Of a DNA stretch of 64,000 nucleotides, positions 12,616 to 25,476 are shown piece after piece. The number at the start of each line of letters is the position of its first letter. Within the stretch, counting starts at the first letter, position 1. This DNA is from Pseudocercospora fijiensis CIRAD86 (Eukaryota; Ascomycota; Dothideomycetes; Mycosphaerellales; Mycosphaerellaceae), in the NCBI RefSeq assembly GCF_000340215.1, contig NW_006921543.1, forward strand, positions 248,001 to 312,000, read 5' to 3'. The notes beneath the pieces are model-generated. The model searched no databases, was not told the origin of the DNA, and was given only the letters and a program-made list of their open reading frames with translations. A program made the translations under genes and the position numbers.

Positions 12616-13678
12616 ATGGACGGACCACCGGCTTCGATCTGCTACTACCTTTAATGCTGCTTTCTTCCATTCGGATGTTTATATTGGCCGAACCACTTCC
12701 ACGCACGGCGTTGATGACGACATGAATACCAGGAATCGAGCGATTTTGAAAGCTTTGCTGTCTGTTGCGCCTGCGGTAAAAGGAACTTGTAAAGATACCC
12801 CAAGCTGTTTTTTTGCTTACGTCTTGTTTGCTTCGAGCGATATACTTGGGAGGAAGAATTTTGTTTGAAGAATTTTGTTTCATTGGAGTTTTGCTCAAGA
12901 GGAAAATGGAATGTGAGCCACAGTCAGGCCCACTGGCTCTGGAGAGCTTGATAGAGATGGAAGGAAAGCCAGGCATTCACCGGCGCATGGAATGATGACT
13001 ACGAGTCTAGATGATGAAAAATTGTACTACGAAACACCAACTCAAGAGTGGTCACCATGTTCCCTCCAAATGGATTGGCGAAATCTACCGATATATGCTG
13101 TACAGTAATACTCTCGCCGTCACCGGCACGAAGCTTTTTTTTTTCAAAAATTCAAAGCCTCATAAATCTTTGACTTTCAATCATTTCCTATGATTTATCG
13201 TTCACCGGAGCCCAAAGCAAGGATTTAGACATTTTTGAATCTCTTAAAATTGCCAACACCTTCGCAAACCTCAGGGCTTCTTTCGATCATCAACCGAAGC
13301 TTTTTTTTGTTCCCCTCCTAAATAAATCTCCTTGATTCTTGCATTTGACGTGCCCGGGATGTCAACAACCCAGTGGTGTGGGTGCTATTTTCAGTACGAA
13401 ACCCCAGAGGAATGGATGGTCGACTCTCACTACAACACAAGGCATGAAGTCAGGCAGGCAGGCGAAATGTGATCGACGTTTAATTCCGATCTTGTGGTTT
13501 CGCCTGCCGTATTGTATGTACATCCCTTTGTAGTTGGCAAATTTCGTCCCCAATTTAAAGGTTTCGGGTGGCTTAGGGGTGCGGCAAGCTAGTGCACAGA
13601 CCTTCCGCTTCTTGGCTATCAGATAGACCCCTTTATATGCTATTCTAGCACGTAAATCTATGCTCTTTTATGTAAATA
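12616..13678. other. 3' region of kinase gene and flank of piggyBac relic
   Basis: The first part is probably the kinase 3' UTR. The remainder contains no recognised gene. From about 13560 the composition shifts towards the TAG/CTA-rich pattern of the transposon relic that follows. Confidence 0.5.
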
Positions 13679-16006
13679 ATGTCGTTGTATACTGCTTTCT
13701 ATCGAGTGTCGAATAAGTCGTTACCTAATAAAGGGCTCGAGTCGGAGGAAGAGGAAGGGGCCGAATTCGAGGTATATAACCCTCGGGTGCCGGCGGAGGA
13801 GACCGATTCGTACGAGGATAGAATTAGAGAGGAAAAGGTCGAGTTTACTATAGTAGAAGGGCTAGATCTGCCTCGGTCGTAGAACTTCAATCCTCTATAG
13901 GCACTACCGAGTATAGAACGTTAGTTTTATATCCCCGACGTTAATAGGGACTGCTTACACGATATAGAACTGCCTTCTAATTGTAGCTACGCTTCTGCTA
14001 ACAAATCTATATACGAAGACTATACCGCTAGTCGAACCGAGTTTAGCAAGGCCTAGAACCTCCTATAGAGGGTCTAGGAGCTGTTTTAGACCGCGGAGGT
14101 AAAGGAAATGGTTACTAGCTTCACTAATTAGTATATCGACTAGCAAAGAGACAACGGCCTTACTAAGAAGGTAAAACGATAGGCGGCTAATTATAAGGCT
14201 ATTAAGACAGCGGAAATCGATATCTAGCTTAGATTGGTGTATTACATCGGCGTAGTTAGTTAGAATACGCCTAGTAACTGCTAGGCGGACGATATAATAA
14301 TGCCGTACTACCGTGCTATACGGTTTATAAAGAAGCGTCGCTTCTTATAGGTAAAGAAGTTTATTAAGCTATCGAATGTAGTAAAGGACTAGGTGCTAGC
14401 GACGAAGCATTAGTATATGAAACTAGAGCCGATTAGCAGTCGCATTAAGGCCGCCTTTAAGAGACACTGCTTACCTCGAAGCTAGGTATCGATTAACGAG
14501 ATTATTGTCCGCTTTACTAGCCGTAGTAGACACGTTAAGGTTATTAGAAACAAGCCTTATCCGGAGGGCTACGAGCTTCTCGCTCTTTGCGATGCTAGCT
14601 ATATATACGATTACATATTTAACTCGCTTATTTCTAGCTTCGAGAATAACCGTCCGCTAAATAACGAGGAGGTAGCGCGAGTGCTAGAAGGTTGTTAGAA
14701 TAAGGAAGAAGTTGCTATTACGAAGGGCTATATTAAACGGCTCTCGGCAACGGCACGTGCTATACTCCGCCTAGCCCTTAGCTTGCTAGCAGGTAGGCAA
14801 CACTGTATCTATATAGACAATAGGTTTACTAACGTACTATTATTATCGTATATGCGCTTTGCTAGGGTTGCTAGATATAGTACCTATAAGTCTAGTAGTG
14901 CAGATTATCTATAGGTGTTAAGGGCGGCAATAGTTAGTAGTAGGAAGAAGACTCGCCTCCTACTAGGCACTTTAGCGGGTATAGTAACGGCCTTAGGCAA
15001 CGGTGCCGTTCTATCTCTTTTATAGCAAGACTCTAACCTAGTTTGCCTAGAAACGATAGTATATATAGGCTACGAGATAGACGAAATAAAGCGCCGAGCG
15101 CTAGTTATTAGGGGAAACACTAACAAATAGAAAAAGGACTTTGTATTAGCTATCTACGATCCCGTACTACAGGCACCCGATAGGAAGAGGGTTATTAGCT
15201 AGCCTCGAGTCGCTATCGATTACAACCTCTATATAGGCGGTATAGATATTTACGACTAATTGCGCTCCTACTATCCGACTTAGCTTATTAGTTATCGCAA
15301 CTAGATGCCGCTATTCTTCTAGCTATTAGATACGATATGTATTAACGCCTATCTCCTTACTAAGCATAAATACGGTAACCCTCGCTAGTACGACTAGACA
15401 ACTAAGTCCTCGCACTATAATACGCATAGACTCTTCCGCTATCGACTAGCTTAGAACCTTATCCTTTCCGGCGTACGAGAACTTTACGGACCGTACGAGA
15501 CTAATATTAGGATAATAGAAGAGATAGCTGCAAAGATTAATATACTACGGCGGCGGCGGGTACGAGATAAGGACAGCAAGCGCGGTAAATATATCAAACA
15601 AGGCAAGACTAAGTTGCCTGTTTAGCTCTGCTTCTTAGAAGAATATAAGCCTATTAAGGTAGAGCTAAAGCACTGTCAATTCTGTATATTTAAAGAGCGG
15701 TGTTAGCAATAGCAAGTAGATAAGTATAAGACAAGGTAGCGCTACAACGACTATAGCTAGTACCTCTATATTAAGTGCTATAACGACTTCTATAACCTTA
15801 TACCTAGCTACTGCGACTAGACCTTGCCTCGCTATAGTCGATCCGCCGTATTTTCGAAGGCCGCTTAACTATAGCAGCCGGTAGACGACGACGCGCCTAC
15901 TAAGCCTAACGTTAACTAAACTCGTCGAGTCGCCGCTCTAATAAATACACCTTGCTAACAAGCCGATAGATTAACTACTCGAGCCTTAGATAGCGGTCTT
16001 TAATAG
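13679..16006 (+). pseudogene. piggyBac-type transposase relic, riddled with TAG stops
   Basis: A single frame starting at the ATG at 13679 can be followed for more than 2 kb, but it is interrupted dozens of times, nearly always by TAG (a few TAA, no TGA seen). The sequence around the stops is a DDE_Tnp_1_7 (piggyBac) transposase. An acidic N-terminal region is followed by a first catalytic Asp in LCDASYIYDY, the second in YIDNRFTN and the third in GGIDIYD (the next codon is TAA where Gln or Trp-like residues sit), and then a Cys-rich C-terminal segment (CQFCIFKERC). Stops sit where Gln or Trp would be expected, as CpA-to-TpA change of CAG and TGG codons predicts. Reading frame is otherwise intact, so decay was by point mutation and not by indels. 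I could not find convincing TTAA-flanked inverted repeats, so the element ends are unknown. Confidence 0.85.
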
Positions 16007-17060
16007 AAGGAAGGTCGTCTGTTTCTAGGTCTAGGTTTGCGGGTGTAACCGGCTTACTAAGCCGCCTTAATATCGTTCTAGTGTCCTCTTCTTTAGGCTC
16101 CTTTGCTAATAATTTTGGTATAGTTAGTAGCGTACTAGAGAGGGTCGAAATCTGACTTAGGTGCGGCGATAAGACAGGCTTATTATCCGAATATTAGCTC
16201 TATAGCAATAGCATTAGAATTGGCCTTCTATACGGCTTAAACTACTTACTTCCGCTACCTCTAACCGCTCTATTATAGCTTGTATTTACTACTAGGTCTA
16301 TTACATGCTAATAGCATAAGATTGCTAATGTTTAGAAAACCCTAGCATATGCTAGGCTAGAAGGGGTTTAGTTATTCACTTAACGGAAGGTCCGGAAGAC
16401 TAATATTAGCCTTCGGTGGCTAGCTAGGGTTGAAAATACACTTTAGACAATAAAGGGATACTTATAAAAAGGCGAGGCGAGCGAGCTGTCTAACTCTAAC
16501 GCACTCTTGCTCCCGTCCCGTCCGTCCTAAATCCTATTACAAAGGCAGCTAACCGCACGCACTTCGTATAGAATCTCGAATTTGTAAGAGCCTGTTAGTA
16601 TTAGGCATCCGTTGTAGTGCAAATACAATCTTAATCGCCTAAGCTTTATAGTAAGAATTATTCTTAAATTTTGTATACGTTATTACTTACTTTTGTTTCT
16701 TATAAGTAAGTCCCCTAGAATTGCATTTAGTACTTATAGTCTACAGTTTTAAGCACATATTTATTACTAGAGAGATATATATATACTAATTTAAAGCTAA
16801 AACATTAAGAATTATATCTAATACTATAATTAGGCTCTAGTAGGCATTATCTAGTATACTAAGTACTACGTTAGATAATATAATAAATAGCTAGAGTAAG
16901 GATCTTATAGTATAAATACTAGCGATTTTCTAGCTAGAGTTAGCTATTTAGTATATTTAGGTTAGTATATTTTCTAAGTAATATATATCCGATATCCTAC
17001 TTTAGTTATCTAGCTATATACTAATAATATTCTTAGCAAGCAAATACGCGCCAAGTGTTA
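16007..17060. repeat. RIP-like AT-rich repeat debris, possible LTR fragment
   Basis: TAG/CTA-rich DNA continuing from the piggyBac relic, without open frame. Around 16455-16500 a TATAAA-like box is followed by a GC-rich stretch resembling an LTR promoter region. A TGCTAATAGCAT-type start lies about 150 bp before it. This could be a worn solo LTR or the 3' part of the piggyBac element. From about 16700 the sequence is almost pure A/T with CTAG tetramers. Confidence 0.4.
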
Positions 17061-17929
17061 TAGATCGCACGATTAGGGACCCCGACGTGTGCCCTATAGC
17101 GGGGATCACAGATCAGTGCGAAGCTGTGTGCAGCACGTGGAAAACTTCACTGCCGGTGTCTTGGACATTCGTGTTCCGTGCGTGTTCCTATTCGCCGCCG
17201 CTGGCCTTCGATATGCGCTGCGCTGTGTCGTGAGGTTGGGCGCCGTAGAATACCGTGGTGCTTGTGCTTGGCTTGGTCCTGCAAAGCGAGGATCATGCAC
17301 GCACGAGGACTATTCTAGACGGAGCTGCGACAGTCCCGCCCAGCCCAGCCCACGGCGAAAATACGGCGGCTTCTGATAAGGCGAAGCGAATGATCAACCT
17401 GGTGTACTGTACTATACGGTACGTATTGTAGAAGGATGTGCGATGTGCATGCATCCATCCCCAGTGCTACACGCACGACCAGAATCCCAACTCCAACAAG
17501 TTACAGATCAGTCCTCCGTACCTATGCTGATCGCCTGAGGCATGCATCCGGCATTCCGGACGAGGTTTGACATCCTGCTTCCACCTTCAGCGGCCACAGC
17601 GTCTGCCTCAGACGATCAAAAACTTCCGATCCTGGTGACACCGCGGCCAGGCAGAACGGAGAAGTCCATGCATGCGTTCTGTGCAACCGCGCGCAAGGCA
17701 TGTCCAAAAGGCCCTTTTCCAGTGGCGACCTGCTGCCATTCCTACTAGTCGCACACCCTCCTGACATTCCCGCCGCGCACTGCAGCACAACTGTCGACGT
17801 CAAGCGGCAGCTATGTGTCCCGCCGGGCCAGGCCAGGCCAGGCCAGAGGTCCTCTTGGATGTCAGGAAATTTAGCGTACCACTGTTTCGATCAGTGGTTA
17901 CCTTCCGGAGGGCGTTATCTACTGATTCA
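17061..17929. other. normal-composition spacer between two repeat relics
   Basis: Composition returns to that of the gene-bearing DNA. No gene recognised. Four tandem copies of GGCCA lie at 17826-17845. Confidence 0.5.
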
Positions 17930-18900
17930 GTAGTGTTGGTCTAGCATTTGACGGTACTTATCCTCTTCTGGTACCGTAATAACCTTCTCGGTTATACTGC
18001 TAGTTCTAACCGCACCTCTAGCACCTCCGCGGCTCTTTATAAGTGCATTCTTGTTATATAAACTAGGCTCTTTCTAATAGCTACAATAGCATCTTATAGC
18101 TCTTATCCTTATCGTTATAATGTCTAAACTAGTGCCGCCGCCGCCGTCGTCGTTCTTTAGGCCGGATCGCATTCTATACAATATTATCGATATTCGAGAG
18201 TAGCTATTTAATATACCTAAATACGGATTAACGTACGATCCGGACCGGTTCGAGGTATTAAAGGGGTATATAAGTAATATATAGGAGGAGGCAAGGTCGC
18301 CGAGAACAAAGGACGGTTTAAAGTAGCGAAGCTACTAGTATTGTCGTTATAGGCGCGATTAGTAGCGGAAGAGGGTAGTAGTAGATAGTATTCGTAAGGC
18401 TAAATACAATAAAGAGCCTTATAATGCGGCAGTAGTCGTAATATCGCATTATCGTAATAGGTAGTCTAAACTATACGAAATTAGTATCCGCCGCCTTCGA
18501 GCTAATAGTAACCGCTAGTTAACCGCTAGTAAGCTAGCAACTACTCGTAGACTACGTACTAGATAATAACGAGGTCGACGAGATAGTAATTAGCGTAGAT
18601 AGGCCTTCCGCTATAGTCGTAGAAAGCGGTAATTATATAGCAATTCTATAGCAACAACTCTTAGTCTATATAATAGTCTCTTTTACTGCAAAATTGCTAC
18701 TTCTATAATAGTTAAATAGCCGCTTCTACGATAGTTAGCAATAGTTAACCGATAGGCTCGAGAGAGGCGCCCTTCTTAACCTAATTCGTTACTACCGCCG
18801 AGTAGTTTTCAACGCCACAAAACAGGAGGATTGCGGGAGCTTATTGCTAGTAATTACTAGCGGAACGGCTGTTCCACTCCTCTGGTTAAGCTTTCACTAA
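17930..18900 (+). mobile_element. unidentified RIP-degraded element with one coding relic
   Basis: A second sharply bounded TAG-rich block. A frame starts at an ATG at 18120, after an AT-rich leader, and reads MSKLVPPPPSSFFRPDR before breaking at repeated TAG codons. Beyond, an Arg-rich segment can be followed to about 18600. The interruptions again are TAG in otherwise continuous frame, so this was a coding gene damaged by CpA-to-TpA change. I do not recognise the family; the short length suggests a truncated or non-autonomous element. No clear terminal repeats were found. Confidence 0.5.
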
Positions 18901-21900
18901 AACTCCTGACATCCAAGACAAACCTAGGCCAGGCCAGCAGAGCTCTCCCCCGACCAGCCACCCAGCAGAGGTACTACTGTCCTGTCCAGCGGGACCACAC
19001 GAGAAGCCAATCCTGCCAAACGTGTCAATGACTTTGCATGTACATCACTAGGCCAAGCCCGCAGCGTAAGGCCGGCCGCAAAGTGTGACAACCAGCGTTT
19101 GAAGAGCATCCTCAGGCTCTCACGGCAGGCAGTTCGTCCAACACAAGCCGCCAGGAAGCTTGGAATCTTGGATCCACATCCATGGCGAACGAGAGAACGA
19201 TGCTCGTGAATGCTGCCTACTCGTACAGTCGGAGTCGAAGCAGCAACGCGGCAGCCCGGCTTGTGACATCCATTTGGAGTGGCAACCTCGATCGTACCGC
19301 TGGTACTACGGGAGAAATGTCGCAAGCTGCACACTGCCGACCTGTCTATCAACGCCTACATATCTTGCGGCATGTACCCCTGCACCTAACGATCTGGGCC
19401 CCTTCTGCAGTGAAAGCTGTGAGCGACCAAGGGGTCCGGTATGGGTACTCTCAACGACCACCAAGACACAGACACTCAGATCTCCCTATCCCGAAATAGG
19501 TCCTCTGGCAGAAGTGAGCACTGCTGTTGTACCAATCAAGACCCTGGAACTGTGCCCTTAGACTCTTGTCCTACATCGATTATAGGTAAGACGGCCAAGA
19601 TAGCAACCACAACTGCCGGGACCCTCGAAGGACGTCAGGATCACCAACGATATGTCTCCCAAGGACTCATCAGACTTCCGCCATCAGCATCACCATTGCA
19701 ACCAGAATGCATATAATCCCTACCTTCGGAGTTGCCAGAGCCTTCCATCAGCTACGCTCAGTAAAAGAGCGTCACATCTCCCGCAGCAATGATGCACTGC
19801 ACTCCTAGCGCGCTCACCAACGCACATATGGGGCGTAACAGAATATGACCGAGAATGCAATAGCAGCCACTCAAGACCCTGCCTCTGTCCTGTAGACGCA
19901 TCGGCTTGACCAACGTTCTCGCCCTTCCTCCGCGGCACTCGTGACACGTCAAGCATCGGAATACAGTACATACTCCCATCCATCCACCTGCAAGCCTCAC
20001 ACCTGAATCCACGTCTCGTGATGACGAAAATTTAAGCGCGACTACTGCAAGGCCAAGACTAGTAGAGCTTAGTCTTGCATACTGCTTACTACAGCATATG
20101 CGTCTCGACGGCTGGGCTGGTTCGATTTCAAGCCAATGAAGAACATGTGGCAGCCAGAAAGACAAGCACACCTCAGTACCATGGAACTCGCTCTCTGTCT
20201 CAGATGTGAACTACTGTGTCGCGATCTTTTCTCCGATGGTCCCGTTCACCGCTTGTCACGGGATGGGATGGGATGCGTCCACACTTCATTAGGACCCCGA
20301 TCATGTACAGTATAGACTTCTCACGCCATTCGATTAGCACTGCGTTCTCCGAGAACGCATCGAAATCGCTACTTCAGAGTAAAATCCCGTCGATGGTCTT
20401 GTTTTTGAAGACGACGATACATACAATATGGCTACTGTGCGAAGAACGAGTCAGTTCGTAGAAGGTTAGCAATACGTTCTTTGAACCACAGTAGGAGTGA
20501 ATGCTATGCTGTGGTAAGTATTCGACGGCTTTGAGATTGTGTTTATCATTGTTGAATATCCCTGTTGTTCAACTCTCAATAGAACTACAGCAGTCGGGAA
20601 ATATAACTATTTCTCGCAAGAAACCACTCTTGCGCTGAGCGTCTTGAATATATCATCACTTTTCTTAAGACATCCAAATCCGATGCTTCAGATCATCTCC
20701 TTTTTGTCCTAGCTATCAATCAGACCAATCCTCTCTCCTTGTAGGGCATATGACTACCGCAGATAGTGCAACGTTTGCTTACCCATCAGGCTCGCCTTTT
20801 CCCAGGCGACAATGTGAAATGACACAATGCCTGCCTCCATGATTAGGGAAAATTTTCTCCAACACGCCGACGATGAGGTGCTATCTACCGATCACCTCGT
20901 ATAGGATAAAAACATTTCTCAAACATCCGAACAACGATTTCTTTTGTAGACTCGCCCCCAATGCTTTTGGAAAATTTCTAGTATTGGTTCTTGGAGGCGG
21001 GACTGGAGCAAGCAAAGATTAACGGGAGACCTGTCTAAGCCAGAAGCAAGAGGTATCGAAAAGGCGTTGTTCCCTGTCCTCTGGTACTCGACCATGTTCA
21101 TTCGTCGCGACGCATTATTGCGGCCAGCAGGTGCAGTTATCATTCAAAAAAAACGAGAGTGACGAGAAAGCCTTAGGTCAACAACATCAGGCTCGCGCGC
21201 GCTCTTCATGACATTCGAAATACCATCAACTATGAATAATATGGGTGGATACAAGACCTCAAAGGGAAGAAAGCTGGCTGATAACAAGAAACACGGCACC
21301 ATTCAACCATTCATTTCCATAATGCAAGCTTTGCTTCGTCTCTCACCCACTTCGCTTTCGCAGTCGTCAACATGCAATCACAGGCGCTCGATTCGGAACT
21401 ATGCACACGCCACTGCTGTCCCTGCATCTCCGTCATCCCCATCACATCACAATCCCATCACTCGTGCACTACTGCTGACGGAAGTGATCACACAACTCAA
21501 ACAAGGAAGACGGAAATGGAGGGAGCAGTCCACTATCAGCAGATGCTTCATGTGTGATTGCCACCCTGTTGCATGCTTACTGTGGTAAGACCGTATGTGG
21601 CCGCAAGGCTATGCCTACTCCTGTATCCGCTGCTCTGCCGATGCATTCGTACGACTTTGTTCCCGTACCGCATGTCTCTATCCTCCACCCATGCTCCTTC
21701 TACTCTCAAATCGGTTGCTTTCCCTCTCGAACATGTCCAAAAGACGTCATAACACAAGCGTCGGATGATTGCGAAGTCGTCTACGCGGAGACCACAAAAG
21801 CATGCTGTGGTCGTGTTTTCATGTACGATGTCCATGCTAGCTTGCTAGGTTCATATTTATGACGCATGGGGTATTTTCCTTTCCCTCAACGGGTAAACAG

Positions 21901-21950
21901 CCAAGAGATGACTCGGGCTGCTCTTTGGGTTTCCTGCGAGCGTGCGGAGT
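18901..21950. other. 3 kb without a recognised gene
   Basis: Composition is gene-like, but open frames are short and overlapping on both strands, with no domain, signal peptide or plausible exon chain. The right end is the 3' flank of the Prp4 kinase gene. Confidence 0.4.
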
Positions 21951-24533
21951 CTAGCCGGAACGCTGCACGACAGCAGGGCGGAAGATCTTGGTCGCAGCGG
22001 GCGGTGCTGTCTTCGGCTTGCCATTGCCAAGCGTGTCGCGCTTTGTGTCGCTCACGAATGGATGCCGCAGCGCATCTTTCGGCTTAATTCTCTTCTCTGG
22101 GTCGAGTTGCAAGCACTTGTCGAGGAGGTCGACGAATGCAGTGTGTAGCTTCAATTGCGTAGCATCCATCTTCTTCGCATTGGCACTAAGCCTCGACTTC
22201 AGGTCTCTGCCGTGCACGCCCTGCGAGAAGTGCATCGGGCGCTGAACAAGGTTGCCTGTCATCTTGTCTCGCTCCAGGGCGTGGAAAGTGAATGCCTCAT
22301 CGAAATACTTGTCCGCAAGCTGGGAACGCTTGATCAGGCGGTTCGGTAGCTTACCACGGCACTCTTGAATGACGCGAAGCATATTGTTGTTGTCCGAGCC
22401 ATTGAACAGGATGCGACCAGTATACAATTCGTACAGTGTACAGCCAATTGACCACATGTCGATGCCATAGTCGAACTCCATGCCCAGAATAACCTCTGGA
22501 GCACGATAGAAGCGTGAGACCAAGTATGGAGTGAGCTCGGCATCTTGCTGGAGTGTGGCGGTACCAAAGTCACAAATCTTGATGTATTTGTTGTCGGCGC
22601 TTACCAGGATGTTGTCTGGCTTCAGATCGGCGTGAAGGACTTCCTGGGTCTTCATGTGAAGCAGAGCGAGCAGCATCTGCCGTGTGTAGATCTGGATGGC
22701 TTCCGGGTTGATGCCGACGTCCCGACCAAACTTCTTCAACGTCTCTCGCAAGTCCATCTCCAGGCCCTCAAATACCAGACAGAGATGACCTTTGTGCATG
22801 AAGTCGCGCAGGAGGCGGATGATGTACTTCTTGTCCTCCGGATCGGCTTCGTTGAGACGGTTCAGGAACTGCATTTCCCTCTGACCAGCTTTGAACATTG
22901 TCTCGTTTCGGCAAGCTATCTTGATGGCAACCATAGCGTTGGTTTGGGTGTCACGCGCTCTCACCACGGTGGCGAAAGTACCCTTACCGATCTGCTTCTC
23001 CACAGCATACCGACCATCCAGGAGCTCACCATTGATGATGCGATAGTGACCATCGGGATAGTCCCAATTGTCCAAGAGGCTTTCATCGAGGGCACGAGCT
23101 TGCTTAGTGGCATCTACCTTGATAGGTGCATCATTTGCTGCAAACATATCATCGTCGTCATCGGCAAACATATCGAAGTCGTCCTTGGGCTTCTTCGGCG
23201 CCGGTGCAGGTGCTGGCTGTGCAGGTTCTGCATTGGCGTGGGCTGTTGGGTCCTGCAAGTCCTGCCGTTTGTGACCTGGCCTGTCCTCATGCATGTCCTG
23301 GTTTGGATCGTAGTCGGCGGCAGACTGACCTTGGTCTTCAGCATTAGCGGTCATCTGGATGGGATTCATGAGGTCTTCATCGTTGATGGACGCCGGCGAG
23401 CCAGGAGTTGAAACATCTCGAGGTGTTCTCGGCGAGTTCAAAGACGACGGGGGCGACTGGGCTTCTGAGCCGTGGCCACTGCTTTCGTGGTATGGTGTGG
23501 TGGAAGTAGAGGGCAAATTCGACTCCAGCGTGGCTCGCAACAGTGAATCATTCGTTGACGCTGCGGCATGCTTCTTTCGAATGGCCTCGCGCTTCTTGCG
23601 GCGCTGCTCGATCAGCTCGGCTTCAGAGAGCTGTGGTTGAGGCTGAGGCTCTGGAGCATCTGCATCTGCCACGGGCTCGCTGCGAGTAGTATCAGTGAGT
23701 GGTCTTGACGATGCATCGTTCCGGGCGTCGTTTTCGTCAGACTGCACCGTCGGTTGTCGGGATGGCTGCTCTGGTTGAGAATTGTCTTTCTTAGTACCAC
23801 GGACATCATTTGCAGAAGGTGTACTTGCACGTCTTGAATTGCCAGGGTCGGAAGGCGCGTCGGCTTGGCCGGATGGTCCGCGTCTGCTTGATGGGCGTTC
23901 GTGGCCGGATGCGGATGCGGGTGCGCCTGGAGCTCGGTATGGCGATCGGCTTCTGTCGCGGTCATGACGGCCGTGTGGCTCGCGGGTGTTGCGATTCCGG
24001 GCATGCTTGACGTTGGCGTATCCAACACCAGCGCCGCTTCCACTTGCGCTTCCATTTGCATCTCGATAGCTGCCTCGCTGTACCAGGCGGTCCTCGTAGA
24101 CCTTGTGTCGGCGCGTGTCTGATGCGCTCTTGCCGTAGTGGTCGTCTTGGCGGCGTCGCTTCTCCGCGCCACTGCCACCGCCACTGCCACCGCCTCCGCT
24201 CCGTCTGTCGGCGCGGAATGGCGATCTCGAGCCTGAGCGATCTCTTCTGAATGGCGAGCGCGAGCGCGAGCGCGAGCGATCACGTGTGTCTCTGTCTGTG
24301 CCGTATCCGTTGAAGTGGGCGTTCCTATCGGACATCAGAGCGTCCCTTCCCCTGCCCGCCGGGCGCGAGTGCGAAGCTCGAGATGAAGACGTCTGAGTGT
24401 GTCTGGGCGAGGTATTAACAGTGGTGCTGGCATATCGAGGCGCGTTCTTTGTAACCTTCTCCCCGTCTCTGCTGCCGCTGCGGCTGCGGCTGCTGATCTC
24501 GCCCTCGGAGAGCGACGGCGAGCGCGGACTCAT
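21951..24533 (-). CDS. prp4: Prp4-type dual-domain splicing kinase (PRPF4B family)
   Basis: Nuclear serine/threonine kinase that phosphorylates spliceosomal proteins and is needed for activation of the spliceosome. It is a single open frame of 860 residues with no visible intron, starting at the ATG at 24533. The first ~470 residues are disordered and very rich in Arg-Ser, Asp and Gly, an RS-like region with long RSRSRS runs. The kinase domain fills about residues 500-830: Gly loop KQIGKGTFATV, VAIK, then HADLKPDN in place of the usual HRDLKPEN. That change is normal in Prp4 kinases, so it is not a defect. It continues with DFGTA and the activation segment SRFYRAPEVILG, as in CMGC kinases. 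The segment LLDNWDYPDGHYRIINGELLDGRY just before the kinase is typical of Prp4, which supports the name. Long antisense open frames within it are by-products of its biased codons. Confidence 0.95.
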   Translation of the reverse strand: MSPRSPSLSEGEISSRSRSGSRDGEKVTKNAPRYASTTVNTSPRHTQTSSSRASHSRPAGRGRDALMSDRNAHFNGYGTDRDTRDRSRSRSRSPFRRDRSGSRSPFRADRRSGGGGSGGGSGAEKRRRQDDHYGKSASDTRRHKVYEDRLVQRGSYRDANGSASGSGAGVGYANVKHARNRNTREPHGRHDRDRSRSPYRAPGAPASASGHERPSSRRGPSGQADAPSDPGNSRRASTPSANDVRGTKKDNSQPEQPSRQPTVQSDENDARNDASSRPLTDTTRSEPVADADAPEPQPQPQLSEAELIEQRRKKREAIRKKHAAASTNDSLLRATLESNLPSTSTTPYHESSGHGSEAQSPPSSLNSPRTPRDVSTPGSPASINDEDLMNPIQMTANAEDQGQSAADYDPNQDMHEDRPGHKRQDLQDPTAHANAEPAQPAPAPAPKKPKDDFDMFADDDDDMFAANDAPIKVDATKQARALDESLLDNWDYPDGHYRIINGELLDGRYAVEKQIGKGTFATVVRARDTQTNAMVAIKIACRNETMFKAGQREMQFLNRLNEADPEDKKYIIRLLRDFMHKGHLCLVFEGLEMDLRETLKKFGRDVGINPEAIQIYTRQMLLALLHMKTQEVLHADLKPDNILVSADNKYIKICDFGTATLQQDAELTPYLVSRFYRAPEVILGMEFDYGIDMWSIGCTLYELYTGRILFNGSDNNNMLRVIQECRGKLPNRLIKRSQLADKYFDEAFTFHALERDKMTGNLVQRPMHFSQGVHGRDLKSRLSANAKKMDATQLKLHTAFVDLLDKCLQLDPEKRIKPKDALRHPFVSDTKRDTLGNGKPKTAPPAATKIFRPAVVQRSG

Positions 24534-25476
24534 CTTGCCAAGTCCAGTCGTACTCGCACTGATCTCCCAGACGCCGCCCTGTGCGCAATGTGTTCAAATG
24601 GTTAGCAATCGTGATCACCGCCAAAATCCTCGCTCTTGGCTCCCGCACAGATGTGATGGAAGCAGTGTGGACGGTATCTCACAGGCTGATGGCTTCGCAG
24701 AGAGTCACGCTCTCCGTGAATTGACGACTGGTTGAAGGGAATTTGAAGGAAGAAGGCGCTGGGCTGCGCGCAGGAGGTGCTTGCTGGGAATACGGTGTGT
24801 GTCTGTGTCTGCGCAGAGTGGTTGCTCGCGTCAAGCGAAGGCAGGAGTCAGAGCCTGCGAACGCCGACGGACTTCGCTTGCCGACGCCGGGTCATGATCA
24901 CGTGCAGATATGCTGACTAAGCATTGCACTCTTTGTGTCTCTCGAAGCAACATCCCCTCTTCTCGAACGCTCCTACATTCCGCCAACGTGGAAATGCATG
25001 TTCTATCGACAGGCTACTTGGTGATCAATGTGGAGAGCATCAGAGAGGCAAGATGGAGAAGCGATAGCCACGGAGTCTGCTGGCTCTATCAGCATCAGCT
25101 GATAGTCGTGCTGAGTGAATAACAGGTGGCTGCCTGTTGATCACAAGCAATTGCAAACGCGCAAGCATTTTATGTCATATCGGATTTCCGCTGATTAGCT
25201 TCGACCTTGCCTTGAAATTAAATACGACCGACTTGGCTCAATCATAAGCTCGTCCTTGACCTTGACGAATCTAACACCACTCGAGGACAACATTGTTGTC
25301 TGCTACATTTGAACACAAATTCTCTCCGCCGTATAGCAATCGTCCCATCGCAATTCACATTCAATCCATTCTTCGTACAGTCCTGCGTCAACGACTCGTC
25401 CCCTTTGAAGCAACGCCAGCTTCCTCAGATCACCACCAAATTTCCCCGGTCCAATCCCAACCTCATCTTTCGCAAG
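24534..25476. other. divergent promoter region, no gene recognised
   Basis: About 940 bp between the Prp4 start and the small gene at 25477. It is likely a shared upstream region for the two divergent genes. Short open frames are not convincing. Confidence 0.5.

Noticed and set aside
13553..13565. TTAA followed by AGGTTTCGGG as the left end of the piggyBac element.
   Set aside because: No matching inverted copy next to a TTAA could be found to the right.
22545..23411. 288-codon plus-strand open frame.
   Set aside because: It lies wholly antisense to the Prp4 kinase gene and has no domain; a by-product of codon bias.
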